Shown: piece by piece, positions 25,296 to 33,595 of the stretch
Numbering within the stretch: position 1 is the stretch's first letter
How the letters are laid out: every line of letters starts with the position of its first letter
Assembly: GCA_023388075.1 (NCBI GenBank)
Contig: JAEWGX010000085.1
Span: 1-64,000, forward strand
Length of the DNA: 64,000 nucleotides
Source: Pseudomonadota bacterium
Lineage (GTDB): Bacteria > Pseudomonadota > Gammaproteobacteria > Burkholderiales > Burkholderiaceae_E
Direction of reading: 5' to 3'
Translations under genes and position numbers: made by a program
The notes under the pieces: model-generated
What the model saw: the letters and a program-made list of their open reading frames with translations, nothing else
What the model was told of the DNA's origin: nothing
Database searches by the model: none

Positions 25296-25968
25296 GCGGC
25301 CGGAACGCCTTGTCGGCCGGGATCGTGGCGCGCAGGTGGTAGTAGTCGTACGGGCCCTTGGACTCGGACGGCTTCTTCACCTCGAACAGGTAGACCGGAT
25401 GGACCTTGCGGCCATCCGCCCGGATCGTGCCCTTGCCGAACAACGGGTCGTCGGTCGGCAGCTCCTTCATCTTGGCGATGGCCTTGCTGCCGTCGTCGGT
25501 CTTCGCCGCCTGCACGGCCTTCAGGTAGTGCAGCACGCTCGCGTACACGCCGGCATGGTCCATCGACGGCATCCTGCCGTTGTTGCGCTCGGCGAAGCGC
25601 TTGGACCAGGCGCGCGTCCCGTCATTGAGGTCCCAGTAGAAGCTCTCCGTGATCTGCAGTCCCTGGGCGGCCTGCAGGCCGAGGCCGTGGACGTCGGTCA
25701 GGAACACCAGCAGGCCCGCGAGCTTCTGCCCGCTCTTGGTGATGCCGAACTCGGCCGCCTGCTTGATCGAGTTGATGGTGTCGCCGCCGGCATTGGCCAG
25801 GCCGATGACCTTGGCCTTGGACGCCTGCGCCTGGAGCAGGAAGGACGAGAAGTCCTGGGTCGAGAGCGGATGCCGGACGACGCCGAGCACCTTGCCGCCG
25901 GCGGCCTTGACCACATTGGACGTGTCGCGCTCGAGCGCGTGGCCGGACGCGTAGTCCGCGGTCAGGAA
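25264..25968 (-). pseudogene. Truncated second copy of livK (C-terminal two-thirds of a substrate-binding protein)
   Basis: The 234 codons from FLTADYA to CPLVK align without gaps to the C-terminal part of the complete livK at 28010-29230. Runs such as TQDFSSFLLQAQASKAK and ADGRKVHPVYLFEVKKPSES are near-identical. The first ~170 residues, including the signal peptide and half of the first lobe, are missing. The upstream junction holds no ATG or ribosome site, so it is probably not a working receptor. It is the last element of the liv operon, 38 bases after livM. It probably arose by duplication or recombination between two livK copies. Confidence 0.85.
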
Positions 25969-26006
25969 GCGCTCCTGGGTGATGGCCAACAATCGGGTAG
26001 TGACGG

Positions 26007-27011
26007 CTACAGGGCCTTCTTCAGCCGGTGCGCGATCTCGCCCACGACGCCGCGGCGGAACGCCATCACGCAGATGACGAAGATGACGCCCTGGGTGACG
26101 GTGACCCACGCGCCGAGCTGCGCCAGGTAGTTCTGCATGGTGATGATGATGGCCGCGCCGACCACCGGACCGAACAGGGTACCCATCCCGCCCAGCAGCA
26201 CCATCAGCACCACCTCTCCGGACATGGTCCAGTAGACATCCGTGAGCGAGGCGAGCTGGAACAGCAGCGCCTTGACCGCGCCGGCCAGGCCGGAGAACCC
26301 GGCCGAGAGCACGAAGGCGAGCAGCTTCAGCCGGTCGGTGTCGTAGCCGAGGGAGGTGGCGCGCGCCTCGTTCTCGCGGATCGCCTTGAGCGCCTGGCCG
26401 AAGGGCGATTCCACGATCCGCCAGATCATGAGGAACGCGCCGAAGAAGATGACGGCGACGAAGGTGTACATCGCCCAGGTCTGGTTGAGGTCCAGCACGC
26501 CGAGGAGCCGGCCGCGCGGCACCGCCTGGATGCCGTCCTCGCCACCGGTGAAGGGCGCCTGCAGGTAGAAGAAATACACCATCTGCGCCAGCGCCAGCGT
26601 GATCATCGCGAAGTAGATGCCCTGGCGGCGGATGGCGAGCAGGCCGGTGACCAGGCCAAGCAGCACCGATGCGCCGGTGGCGGCCAGGACCGCGAGCTCG
26701 GGGCTGAACCCCCACACCTTGGCGGCATGCGCGGAGACGTAGCCGGCGGTACCGATGAACATGGCATGGCCGAACGAAAGCAGCCCGCCGAACCCGACCA
26801 GCAGGTTGAATGCGCACGCGAAGAGCGCGAAGCACATCACCTTCATCAGGAAGACCGGGTAGACCGCCATCGGGGCAAGCACGAAGACCGCCAGCATGAT
26901 CGCGAAGGCGCCCCAGAGGGGACGCCGGTCCGCCCGCAGAACTTCGCTGGTGCTGGGCGGGGACGCCGCGGCCGCGGGCTCGCGCAAGGTGCTGGAGGTG
27001 TCGATGGCCAT
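26007..27011 (-). CDS. livM: Branched-chain amino-acid ABC transporter permease LivM
   Basis: A 334-residue inner-membrane permease of the hydrophobic amino-acid (LivHM) class with about 9-10 helices. It shows the motif FNLLVGFGGLLSFGHAMFIG and the coupling-loop segment VESPFGQALKAIRENEARA that contacts the ATPases. A ~35-residue polar N-terminal extension precedes the first helix. It follows livH by 13 bases and pairs with it to form the channel for the LivK receptor and the LivGF ATPases. It should import branched-chain or related amino acids or amides; the exact ligand is unknown. Confidence 0.9.
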   Translation of the reverse strand: MAIDTSSTLREPAAAASPPSTSEVLRADRRPLWGAFAIMLAVFVLAPMAVYPVFLMKVMCFALFACAFNLLVGFGGLLSFGHAMFIGTAGYVSAHAAKVWGFSPELAVLAATGASVLLGLVTGLLAIRRQGIYFAMITLALAQMVYFFYLQAPFTGGEDGIQAVPRGRLLGVLDLNQTWAMYTFVAVIFFGAFLMIWRIVESPFGQALKAIRENEARATSLGYDTDRLKLLAFVLSAGFSGLAGAVKALLFQLASLTDVYWTMSGEVVLMVLLGGMGTLFGPVVGAAIIITMQNYLAQLGAWVTVTQGVIFVICVMAFRRGVVGEIAHRLKKAL

Positions 27012-27024
27012 GTCCGTGCTCAGC

Positions 27025-27909
27025 TTACTTTTGTGTTCCGAAGAGGCCGGCGGGCTTGATCAGGAGCACGATCGCCATGATCACGAAGATCACCGTGTTC
27101 GACGCTTCCGGGTAGAACACCTTGGTGAGGCCCTCGATCAGCCCGAGGGCGAAGCCCGTGACCACCGCCCCGAAGATGGAGCCCATGCCCCCGATCACCA
27201 CCACGGCGAAGACGACGATGATCAGGTCCGCGCCCATCTGCGCGCTCACCGAGTAGATCGGCGCGGCCATCACGCCGGCCAGCGCGGCGAGCCCGACCCC
27301 GAAGCCGTAGGTGGTGGTGATCATCCGGGGCACGTTGATGCCGAACGCCTGCACCAGCTGCGGATTCTCCGTCGCTGCACGCAGGTAGGCGCCGAGCTTG
27401 GTGCGCTCGATCACGAACCAGGTGATCAGGCAGATCACCGCCGAGGCGAACACCACCCAGGCGCGATAGTTGGGCAGGAACATGAACCCGAGGTTCTGGC
27501 CGCCCATCAGTTGCGGTGGGATCGGATACGGCTGGCCGGAAGACCCGTAGGCGTTGCGGAACAGGCCCTGGATGATCAGCGCGATGCCGAAGGTGAGCAG
27601 CAGCCCGTAGAGGTGATCCAGCTTGTAGAGATGGCGCAGCATCAGCCGCTCGATGACCACGCCCGAGAGCCCCACGACGATCGGCACGATCAGCAGCGAC
27701 CACCAGTAGCCGATTCCGAGGTTGCTGAGCAGCAGGAACGCGACGAAGGCGCCCATCATGTACTGGGCGCCGTGGGTGAAGTTGATGATGTTCAGCAGGC
27801 CGAAGATCACCGCCAGGCCGAGGGACAGCAGCGCATAGAACGAGCCGTTGATCAGCCCGATCAGCAGTTGTCCGAACAACGCCTGTGTCGGCACGCCGAA
27901 GATTTCCAT
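27025..27909 (-). CDS. livH: Branched-chain amino-acid ABC transporter permease LivH
   Basis: A 294-residue permease with about 8 transmembrane helices. It has the family start GQLLIGLINGSFYALLSLGLAV, then IINFTHGAQYMMGAF and the cytoplasmic coupling loop TKLGAYLRAATENPQLVQAFG. It forms the membrane channel with LivM, whose gene follows at once. About 100 bases upstream separate it from livK, and these hold a strong hairpin (27946-27983). The length is normal for LivH. Confidence 0.92.
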   Translation of the reverse strand: MEIFGVPTQALFGQLLIGLINGSFYALLSLGLAVIFGLLNIINFTHGAQYMMGAFVAFLLLSNLGIGYWWSLLIVPIVVGLSGVVIERLMLRHLYKLDHLYGLLLTFGIALIIQGLFRNAYGSSGQPYPIPPQLMGGQNLGFMFLPNYRAWVVFASAVICLITWFVIERTKLGAYLRAATENPQLVQAFGINVPRMITTTYGFGVGLAALAGVMAAPIYSVSAQMGADLIIVVFAVVVIGGMGSIFGAVVTGFALGLIEGLTKVFYPEASNTVIFVIMAIVLLIKPAGLFGTQK

Positions 27910-27945
27910 CGACAGCCCGCTCCGTGCTTAGCTGGGATATTGTGC

Positions 27946-27983
27946 GGCAACGCCGCCCGGGCTGCAGGCCGGGCAGCGTTGCC
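27946..27983 (-). other. Intercistronic hairpin between livK and livH
   Basis: An inverted repeat: GGCAACGC-c-GCCCGG, an 8-base loop (GCTGCAGG), then CCGGGC-a-GCGTTGCC. It forms a 14-bp stem with one opposed unpaired C/A. It lies about 27 bases after the livK stop. No run of T follows, so it is more likely a partial terminator or an RNA-stabilising structure that gives more receptor than permease mRNA. Confidence 0.6.
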
Positions 27984-28009
27984 GGAGGTGGTGCTTTCAG
28001 CCGCCTGGC

Positions 28010-29230
28010 TTACTTCACCAGCGGGCAGTCGCCGTCCTTGGCCGGCCGGAAAGCCTGGTCGGCAGGGATCGTGGTGCGCAGCTTGTAGTAGTCGTACGGA
28101 CCCTTGGACTCGGACGGCTTCTTCACCTCGAACAGGTAGGCCGGGTGGATCTTGCGGCCGTCGGCCCGGATGGTGCCCTTGCCGAAGAGCGGATCGTCGG
28201 TGGGCAGCTCCTTCATCTTGGCGACCACCTTCGTGCCGTCGTCGGTCTTGCCCGCTTCGATCGCCTTCAGGTAGTGCAGCGTCGCCGCATAGACACCGGC
28301 ATGCACCATCGTCGGGTACTTGCCGCCGTTCTTCTCGACGAAGCGCTTGGTCCAGGCCCGGGTCTGGTCGTTCAGGTCCCAGTAGAAGGTCTCGGTCATG
28401 ATCAGCCCCTGGGCGATCTGCAGGCCGAGGCCGTGCACGTCGGTCAGGAACACCAGCAGGCCGGCGAGGTTCTGGCCGGCCTTGACGATGCCGAACTCCG
28501 CCGCCTGCTTGATCGAGTTGATCGTGTCGCCGCCGGCGTTGGCCAGTCCGATGATCTTGGCCTTGGAGGCCTGCGCCTGCAGCAGGAAAGAGGAGAAGTC
28601 CTGCGTGTTCAGCGGATGGCGGACCCGGCCCACCACCTTGCCGCCGCCGGCCTTGACCACGTCCTCGGTATCGCGCTCCAGCGCATGGCCGAAGGCATAG
28701 TCGGCCGTGAGGAAGAACCAGGAGTCACCGCCCGTCTTGACGATGGCGCTGCCGGTGCCGTGGGCCAGCATCCAGGTGTCGTAGGTCCAGTGCACCGTGT
28801 TGGGCGAGCAGGCCTTGCCGGTGAGGTCCGAGGAGGCCGCGCCGGAATTCAGCATGACCTTGCCCTTCTCGCGGGCGACCTGGTTGACCGCGAGCGCGAC
28901 CGAGGACGTGGGCACGTCGACGATCGCGTCGACGTTGTCGCTGTCGAACCACTGGCGCGCGATGCTGGAGCCGACGTCCGGCTTGTTCTGGTGATCGGCG
29001 GAGACGATCTCCACCTTCATGCCCTTGCCGGCCGCGCCGAAGTCCTCCACCGCCATCTGCGCCGCGACGACCGAGCCCGGGCCGCCGAGGTCGGCGTAGA
29101 GGCCGGACATGTCGTTCATGACGCCGATCTTGACGAGGTTACCCGAGATCTGCGCGTTCGCCACGCCGGGCAGCGCCGCCATGGTGGCCAACGCGGCAGA
29201 TACCAACAACGCGGACAGCTTTCTCTTCAT
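28010..29230 (-). CDS. livK: ABC transporter substrate-binding protein, LivK-type
   Basis: A 406-residue periplasmic receptor of the branched-chain amino-acid type. The signal peptide is MKRKLSALLVSAALATMAA..., cleaved near VANAQ. The mature part starts ISGNLVKIGVMNDMSGLYADLGG, the Peripla_BP_6 fold. AGGAG lies 8 bases before the ATG at 29230, which fixes the start. It is much closer to amide/branched-chain SBPs than to the peptide classes, but the ligand cannot be named. It is the third gene of the operon, after livG-livF, and a truncated paralogue lies downstream. Confidence 0.92.
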   Translation of the reverse strand: MKRKLSALLVSAALATMAALPGVANAQISGNLVKIGVMNDMSGLYADLGGPGSVVAAQMAVEDFGAAGKGMKVEIVSADHQNKPDVGSSIARQWFDSDNVDAIVDVPTSSVALAVNQVAREKGKVMLNSGAASSDLTGKACSPNTVHWTYDTWMLAHGTGSAIVKTGGDSWFFLTADYAFGHALERDTEDVVKAGGGKVVGRVRHPLNTQDFSSFLLQAQASKAKIIGLANAGGDTINSIKQAAEFGIVKAGQNLAGLLVFLTDVHGLGLQIAQGLIMTETFYWDLNDQTRAWTKRFVEKNGGKYPTMVHAGVYAATLHYLKAIEAGKTDDGTKVVAKMKELPTDDPLFGKGTIRADGRKIHPAYLFEVKKPSESKGPYDYYKLRTTIPADQAFRPAKDGDCPLVK

Positions 29231-29264
29231 GTCGCTACTCCTGGTGGAATGAAAACCCATAAAC

Positions 29265-30017
29265 TCAGACACCGAGATACTCGCGCAGGATGTCCATCTT
29301 GCCCTGCAGCTCGGCCGCCCCGAAGCCCTGGACGATGCGGCCGTGCTCCATCACGTAGAGGCGGTCCGCGAGCGGCGCGGCGAAGCGGAAGTTCTGCTCC
29401 ACCATCACGATCGTGAATCCCTTCTCGCGCAGCATGCGCACGGTGCGGGCAAGCGTCTGGACGATCACCGGCGCGAGACCCTCGGAGATCTCGTCGAGCA
29501 GGAGCATCCGCGCGCCGGTCCTCAGGATGCGGGCGACCGCCAGCATCTGCTGCTCCCCGCCGGAGAGGCGCGTGCCCGGGCTCGAGCGCCGCTCGTAGAG
29601 GTTGGGGAAGATCTCGTAGATCTCCTCCACCGTCATGCCGCCCGCGACGAGCTGCGGCGGCAGCCGCAGGTTCTCCTCGCAGGTGAGGCTCGCGAAGATC
29701 CCACGCTCCTCGGGGCAGTAGCCGATGCCCATGCGCGCGATCTCGTGCGGCGCCTTGCGCACCGACTCCGTACCGTTGATGACGATCGAGCCGGTGCGGC
29801 GGCCGACCAGGCCGAGGATGGCCTTGAGCGTGGTGGTGCGCCCGGCGCCGTTGCGGCCGAGCAGGCTCACCACCTCGCCCTCGCGCACCGTGAGGTCCAC
29901 GCCGTGCAGAATGTGGGATTCGCCGTACCACGCGTGCACGCCGGCAAGACGCAGCACCTCGCGCCCGTGGGCCTCGTTCGCGCCGGGGGCGGACCGGTCC
30001 TGGAGCTCGACTGTCAT
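29265..30017 (-). CDS. livF: Branched-chain amino-acid ABC transporter ATPase LivF, Walker A arginine variant
   Basis: A 250-residue ABC ATPase. It has the signature LSGGEQQMLAVAR, Walker B MLLLDE and the H-loop position as Gln (MVEQNF), which is normal for LivF. The Walker A reads GRNGAGRTT, with Arg in place of the usual Lys; the codon is CGC. The same kind of change occurs in some LivF proteins, so it may still function with LivG as the competent partner. The ATG directly follows the livG stop codon. The protein lies in the cytoplasm, docked on LivH and LivM. Confidence 0.9.
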   Translation of the reverse strand: MTVELQDRSAPGANEAHGREVLRLAGVHAWYGESHILHGVDLTVREGEVVSLLGRNGAGRTTTLKAILGLVGRRTGSIVINGTESVRKAPHEIARMGIGYCPEERGIFASLTCEENLRLPPQLVAGGMTVEEIYEIFPNLYERRSSPGTRLSGGEQQMLAVARILRTGARMLLLDEISEGLAPVIVQTLARTVRMLREKGFTIVMVEQNFRFAAPLADRLYVMEHGRIVQGFGAAELQGKMDILREYLGV

Positions 30018-30791
30018 CTAGTGCCCTGCCAGCGCGGCTTCGGTGCTGCCCATGTAGGCCTCGAGCACCTGCGGATTCATCGACACGGTCTGGTACGGGC
30101 CCTCCGCGATCACCGCTCCGCGCTGCAGCACGCTGATGGTGTCCGCGATGCTGGAGACCACGTTCATGTTGTGCTCCACCATCAGGACCGTCCGATTGGC
30201 GGACACCTTCTTGATCAGCTGGGTGACCCGGTCCACGTCCTCGTGGCCCATCCCCTGCGTCGGTTCGTCGAGCAGCATGAGCTCCGGCTCGGTGGCCAGC
30301 GTGGTCGCGATCTCGAGCGCGCGCTTGCGTCCGTAGGCGAGCTCCACCGTGACGGTATCGGCGAAGCTGCGCAGGCCGACGGTCTCCAGCAGCTCCATCG
30401 CCCGGCCGTCCAGGTGATCCAGGCTGCGCGGCGCCTTCCAGAACTTGTAGGAGGTCCCGGTGGCGCGCTGCAGTCCGATGCGAACGTTCTCCAGCACGGT
30501 GAGGTTCGGGAAGGTGGCGGAGATCTGGAACGAACGCACGATGCCGCGGCGGGCCACCTGCGCCGGCTTCTCGGTGGTGATGTCCTCGCCCTTGTAGACG
30601 ATCTGGCCGGCGTCCGGGATGAGGAACTTGGTGAGGAGGTTGAAGACCGTCGTCTTGCCGGCGCCATTCGGGCCGATCAGTGCGTGGATGTGACCGCGCC
30701 GCACCTTCAGGTTCACGTCATTGACCGCCCGGAATCCCTTGAATTCCTTGACGAGTCCACGTGTCTCGAGAATGTAGTCTTCGTTGGCCAT
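30018..30791 (-). CDS. livG: Branched-chain amino-acid ABC transporter ATPase LivG
   Basis: A 257-residue ATPase with a normal Walker A (GPNGAGKTT), the LivG-type RGIVRSFQISATFPNLTVLENV loop region, the signature ELAYGRKRALEIA and Walker B MLLLDEP, with the H-loop His in MVEHNM. The ATG at 30791 is used rather than a TTG two codons upstream. It heads the operon livG-livF-livK-livH-livM, and its start is 82 bases from the divergent sugar-kinase gene. The signature motif AYGRKR deviates from LSGGQ, as is usual for LivG. Confidence 0.9.
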   Translation of the reverse strand: MANEDYILETRGLVKEFKGFRAVNDVNLKVRRGHIHALIGPNGAGKTTVFNLLTKFLIPDAGQIVYKGEDITTEKPAQVARRGIVRSFQISATFPNLTVLENVRIGLQRATGTSYKFWKAPRSLDHLDGRAMELLETVGLRSFADTVTVELAYGRKRALEIATTLATEPELMLLDEPTQGMGHEDVDRVTQLIKKVSANRTVLMVEHNMNVVSSIADTISVLQRGAVIAEGPYQTVSMNPQVLEAYMGSTEAALAGH

Positions 30792-30873
30792 GCGCAAGGT
30801 TCCGGATGCTGGCGATTATTGCAACCGCACACTACGCCGCGGTATGCGGGAAAACGTGGGGTAATCTGCACGC

Positions 30874-31851
30874 ATGAAAATCGGCATCGATCTCGGCGGG
30901 ACCAAGACGGAAGTGGCAGTGCTCGATGACGACGGCGCTTTCCGCTTGCGGCGGCGCGTGCCCACGCCCGCGGGCGACTATCGCGCGACGGTCGCGACCA
31001 TCGTCACGCTGGTAAACGCCGCCGAGCAGGCGGCGGGCGATTGTACTGTCGGCATCGGGATCCCGGGCGCGATCTCCCCTGCCACCGGCCGTGTCAAGAA
31101 CGCGAACTCCGCCTGGCTCAACGGCCAGCCGCTCCAGCAGGACCTCGAGGCCGCGCTGCGCCGCCCGGTCCGCATCCAGAACGATGCCAACTGCCTCGCG
31201 GTGTCGGAGGCGGTGGACGGTGCTGCCGCGGGGGCGCACTGCGTGCTCGGGATCATCCTCGGTACCGGCGTGGGTGCCGGTATCTGCCTCGGCGGGCGGG
31301 CTCTCGTCGGCCGCAACGCCATCGCCGGCGAGTGGGGACATAACCCGCTGGCGGCCTCGTGCGCCGACGAGTCGCCGGGACCTGCCTGCTGGTGCGGTCG
31401 GCGCGGTTGCATCGAAACCTGGTTGAGCGGCCCGGCGCTCGCCGCCGACTACCGGCGCGGCCGCGCGGCCGCCGGCAATCATCATGCCGCGGCGGATCCG
31501 CCCGATGCCGCGACGGTCTTCCGGCTGGCCGAGGCCGGCGACGCCGAGGCCGCGGCCACGGTGCATCGCTGGATCGATCGGCTTGCCCGCGGACTGGCTA
31601 CCGTGGTCAACCTGCTCGATCCGGACGCGATCGTGGTGGGCGGAGGGCTATCGAACGTCGCCCGGCTCTACCAGGAGGTGCCGAAGCGCTGGGGCGCCTA
31701 CGTGTTCTCGGACCGGGTGGACACGCCGGTCCTGCCGGCCGCTCACGGCGACTCGTCCGGCGTTCGCGGGGCGGCGTGGCTGTGGAACGATTGCCCGCCC
31801 CTGCCATGCGGCGCGCGGGGGGCCGGAGCGTCGCTAAGGATGCCGGAGTGA
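30874..31851 (+). CDS. ROK-family sugar kinase (fructokinase/N-acetylglucosamine kinase-like)
   Basis: A 325-residue ROK kinase. The phosphate-1 loop is GIDLGGTKTEVAV, the catalytic Asp lies in IQNDANCLA, and a second phosphate loop, GIILGTGVGAGI, follows. The zinc motif EWGHNP...CWCGRRGCIETWLSGP is the ROK-specific CxCGxxGCxE. The enzyme should phosphorylate a hexose such as fructose, glucose or GlcNAc with ATP, in the cytoplasm. The last ~25 residues are extra and proline/arginine-rich, so the end of the protein may not be functional. The gene is divergent from livG. Confidence 0.85.
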   Translation: MKIGIDLGGTKTEVAVLDDDGAFRLRRRVPTPAGDYRATVATIVTLVNAAEQAAGDCTVGIGIPGAISPATGRVKNANSAWLNGQPLQQDLEAALRRPVRIQNDANCLAVSEAVDGAAAGAHCVLGIILGTGVGAGICLGGRALVGRNAIAGEWGHNPLAASCADESPGPACWCGRRGCIETWLSGPALAADYRRGRAAAGNHHAAADPPDAATVFRLAEAGDAEAAATVHRWIDRLARGLATVVNLLDPDAIVVGGGLSNVARLYQEVPKRWGAYVFSDRVDTPVLPAAHGDSSGVRGAAWLWNDCPPLPCGARGAGASLRMPE

Positions 31852-31888
31852 CCGGCGATGAGGGCGGCACCTCGAAGGCCCCGCGGAT

Positions 31889-33352
31889 TCAGCCCGCGGC
31901 TTTCTGCGTGCCGGACCGGCCCGCCCTGACGCTGCGCGCCGTCGAGCTGCGCACCGTGAACAGGTGGGCGCGCCGCCAGCTTCGCAGCAGCTCGCGGCGC
32001 GCCTTGAACGCAAGCCAGACCAGCAGCACGAGCGCGGTCGGCTCCACGAAGGGCTCGACACCGATCGCCAGCGCGAGACCGCCGCAGAGCACCACGAAGA
32101 AGAGCAGCCTGCTGGTTCCCGTCTCCTCGTCGTTGTACTGACCGTTGACGCGGTACCCGAGGTACGGAACCCAACGCGACAGGACGTGCGCCAGTAACGC
32201 CAGGGCGCCGACGATCGTCACGCTCACGACCGCCGCAAAGGACAACGCCCTGAGCGACTGCAGCCCCGCGAACAACCAGATCCGGGTTCGCTCGTCGGTG
32301 ACGTTGTAGAGCCGAAACCAGAAGAAGGTGAGTACCAGCACGGCGGACCAGGCCAGCAGATCCCATACACCCATTGCCAGCGGCCAATGCAACAGCACCA
32401 GGCCCGCGACGCCGCAGCCCGCTGCCCAGGCCCAGGGCAGAGTCGCGGAGATACGCACCTTCCCCTCGTGGAACTGCCTGGTCAGGTTCGGCTTGCTCTC
32501 GTAACGGGCACCGATGAGGTCGTTGTGCACGTAGCCGGTTTCGTAGATGGCCCAGAACGACACGGACAGGAGCGCGAGCCCCGCGACGTGTGGCGCGGTT
32601 TCCAGCGCGAACGGAATGCTCGCGAGAACCCAGATCGAGAAGTCGTCGCTGATGATGGACCGGTAGATGTAGCGCATTCCCGGGCGCTTGACCCGCGAGG
32701 TGTAGAGACCAGGCAGGTAGATGTCGTGGAAGGCCTCGAGAAACCGGGCCTCCGGCCAGGTCACGCGCATCGGGTGCCCGCAGGCCTCGAGCAGGTCCCG
32801 GTCGTCCAGGGAGTCGGTGACGAGCAGCGCATCGCGTACCTGCGCCTCGCCGATCGCCTTGGCCACCAGCGCACGCTTGCCCTCGCGGCGATCACTGAAA
32901 CGCCACGGGCTCATCGCGACCAGGGGCAGGTGGCCAAGTCCCATCGCGGCCACGAGCGGGGCCACGACCGGCCGGAAGCCGAGCGTCACGATGGCCGGGG
33001 GCTCGACGCAGGTTCGCAGCGCATCGACCAGGGGCCGGTTGACGTAGTCCCGGCCCAGCCGACGCGCCTTGCCGCGCCAGGTCCAGAGCGACCAGGGCAT
33101 GAAGATGCAGATGCACGCCACCCGCCATACGTCCCGGGTCCCAGCGCCGCCGGTGAAGCGCCAGGGTCGCAACAGCTCCAACAGCTTGATCAACAGGAAC
33201 GCGAACAGCGCCGGCCGCGCGCTGCCGATGAAGTCCTCGGTCGAATTGCGCAGGTACAGTGTTTCATCCAGGTCGACCAGGACCCTGCCGCGGTGGTTCT
33301 CCAGCGCAAGCAATGCATCCGCCGGGCTGGAGTCGAATGAATCAGGTGACAT
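31889..33352 (-). CDS. HAD-domain / UbiA-like polytopic membrane protein
   Basis: A 487-residue protein. Residues 15-210 form a HAD-like domain with LVDLDETLY, an aspartate motif suited to phosphoryl transfer, and VTDSLDDRDLLEACG. From about 235 on there are about seven transmembrane helices. An ETGYVHNDLIGARYESKP stretch resembles the first motif of UbiA prenyltransferases, but the usual NDxxD spacing is lost. The ATG at 33352 is chosen because a G-rich GAGGGGG site precedes it. The function is unknown; a role in lipid-linked sugar or isoprenoid metabolism is possible. It ends close to the convergent kinase gene. Confidence 0.55.
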   Translation of the reverse strand: MSPDSFDSSPADALLALENHRGRVLVDLDETLYLRNSTEDFIGSARPALFAFLLIKLLELLRPWRFTGGAGTRDVWRVACICIFMPWSLWTWRGKARRLGRDYVNRPLVDALRTCVEPPAIVTLGFRPVVAPLVAAMGLGHLPLVAMSPWRFSDRREGKRALVAKAIGEAQVRDALLVTDSLDDRDLLEACGHPMRVTWPEARFLEAFHDIYLPGLYTSRVKRPGMRYIYRSIISDDFSIWVLASIPFALETAPHVAGLALLSVSFWAIYETGYVHNDLIGARYESKPNLTRQFHEGKVRISATLPWAWAAGCGVAGLVLLHWPLAMGVWDLLAWSAVLVLTFFWFRLYNVTDERTRIWLFAGLQSLRALSFAAVVSVTIVGALALLAHVLSRWVPYLGYRVNGQYNDEETGTSRLLFFVVLCGGLALAIGVEPFVEPTALVLLVWLAFKARRELLRSWRRAHLFTVRSSTARSVRAGRSGTQKAAG

Positions 33353-33595
33353 GGGGAAGACCCCCTCGTGAGACAGGCGCGGGCCAGGAAACGGAGCCGG
33401 AACGCAGAGCAGTGATGGACCTCGCCGTACGGCGAGAAGACGACGGATCATAGCCAGCGAGTGGCCGGATAACGTCAATCGAATCTGGCGAGATGCGACA
33501 ATTTGTACGTTCGGCGCAACGGGACGCCGGCCGGCGATACGCCGGTGGCCGACGGAACGCGTGAGGGATCAGCGTCCGCCGGCGGTTGCACGGGC

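Noticed and set aside
31881..31899. CCGCGG hairpin at the end of the sugar kinase as a terminator
   Set aside because: It overlaps the coding end of the convergent gene, has only a 6-base stem and no clear T-run.
33353..33595. Possible small gene between the HAD/UbiA-like and dehydratase genes
   Set aside because: The short open frames have no ribosome site and no recognisable content.
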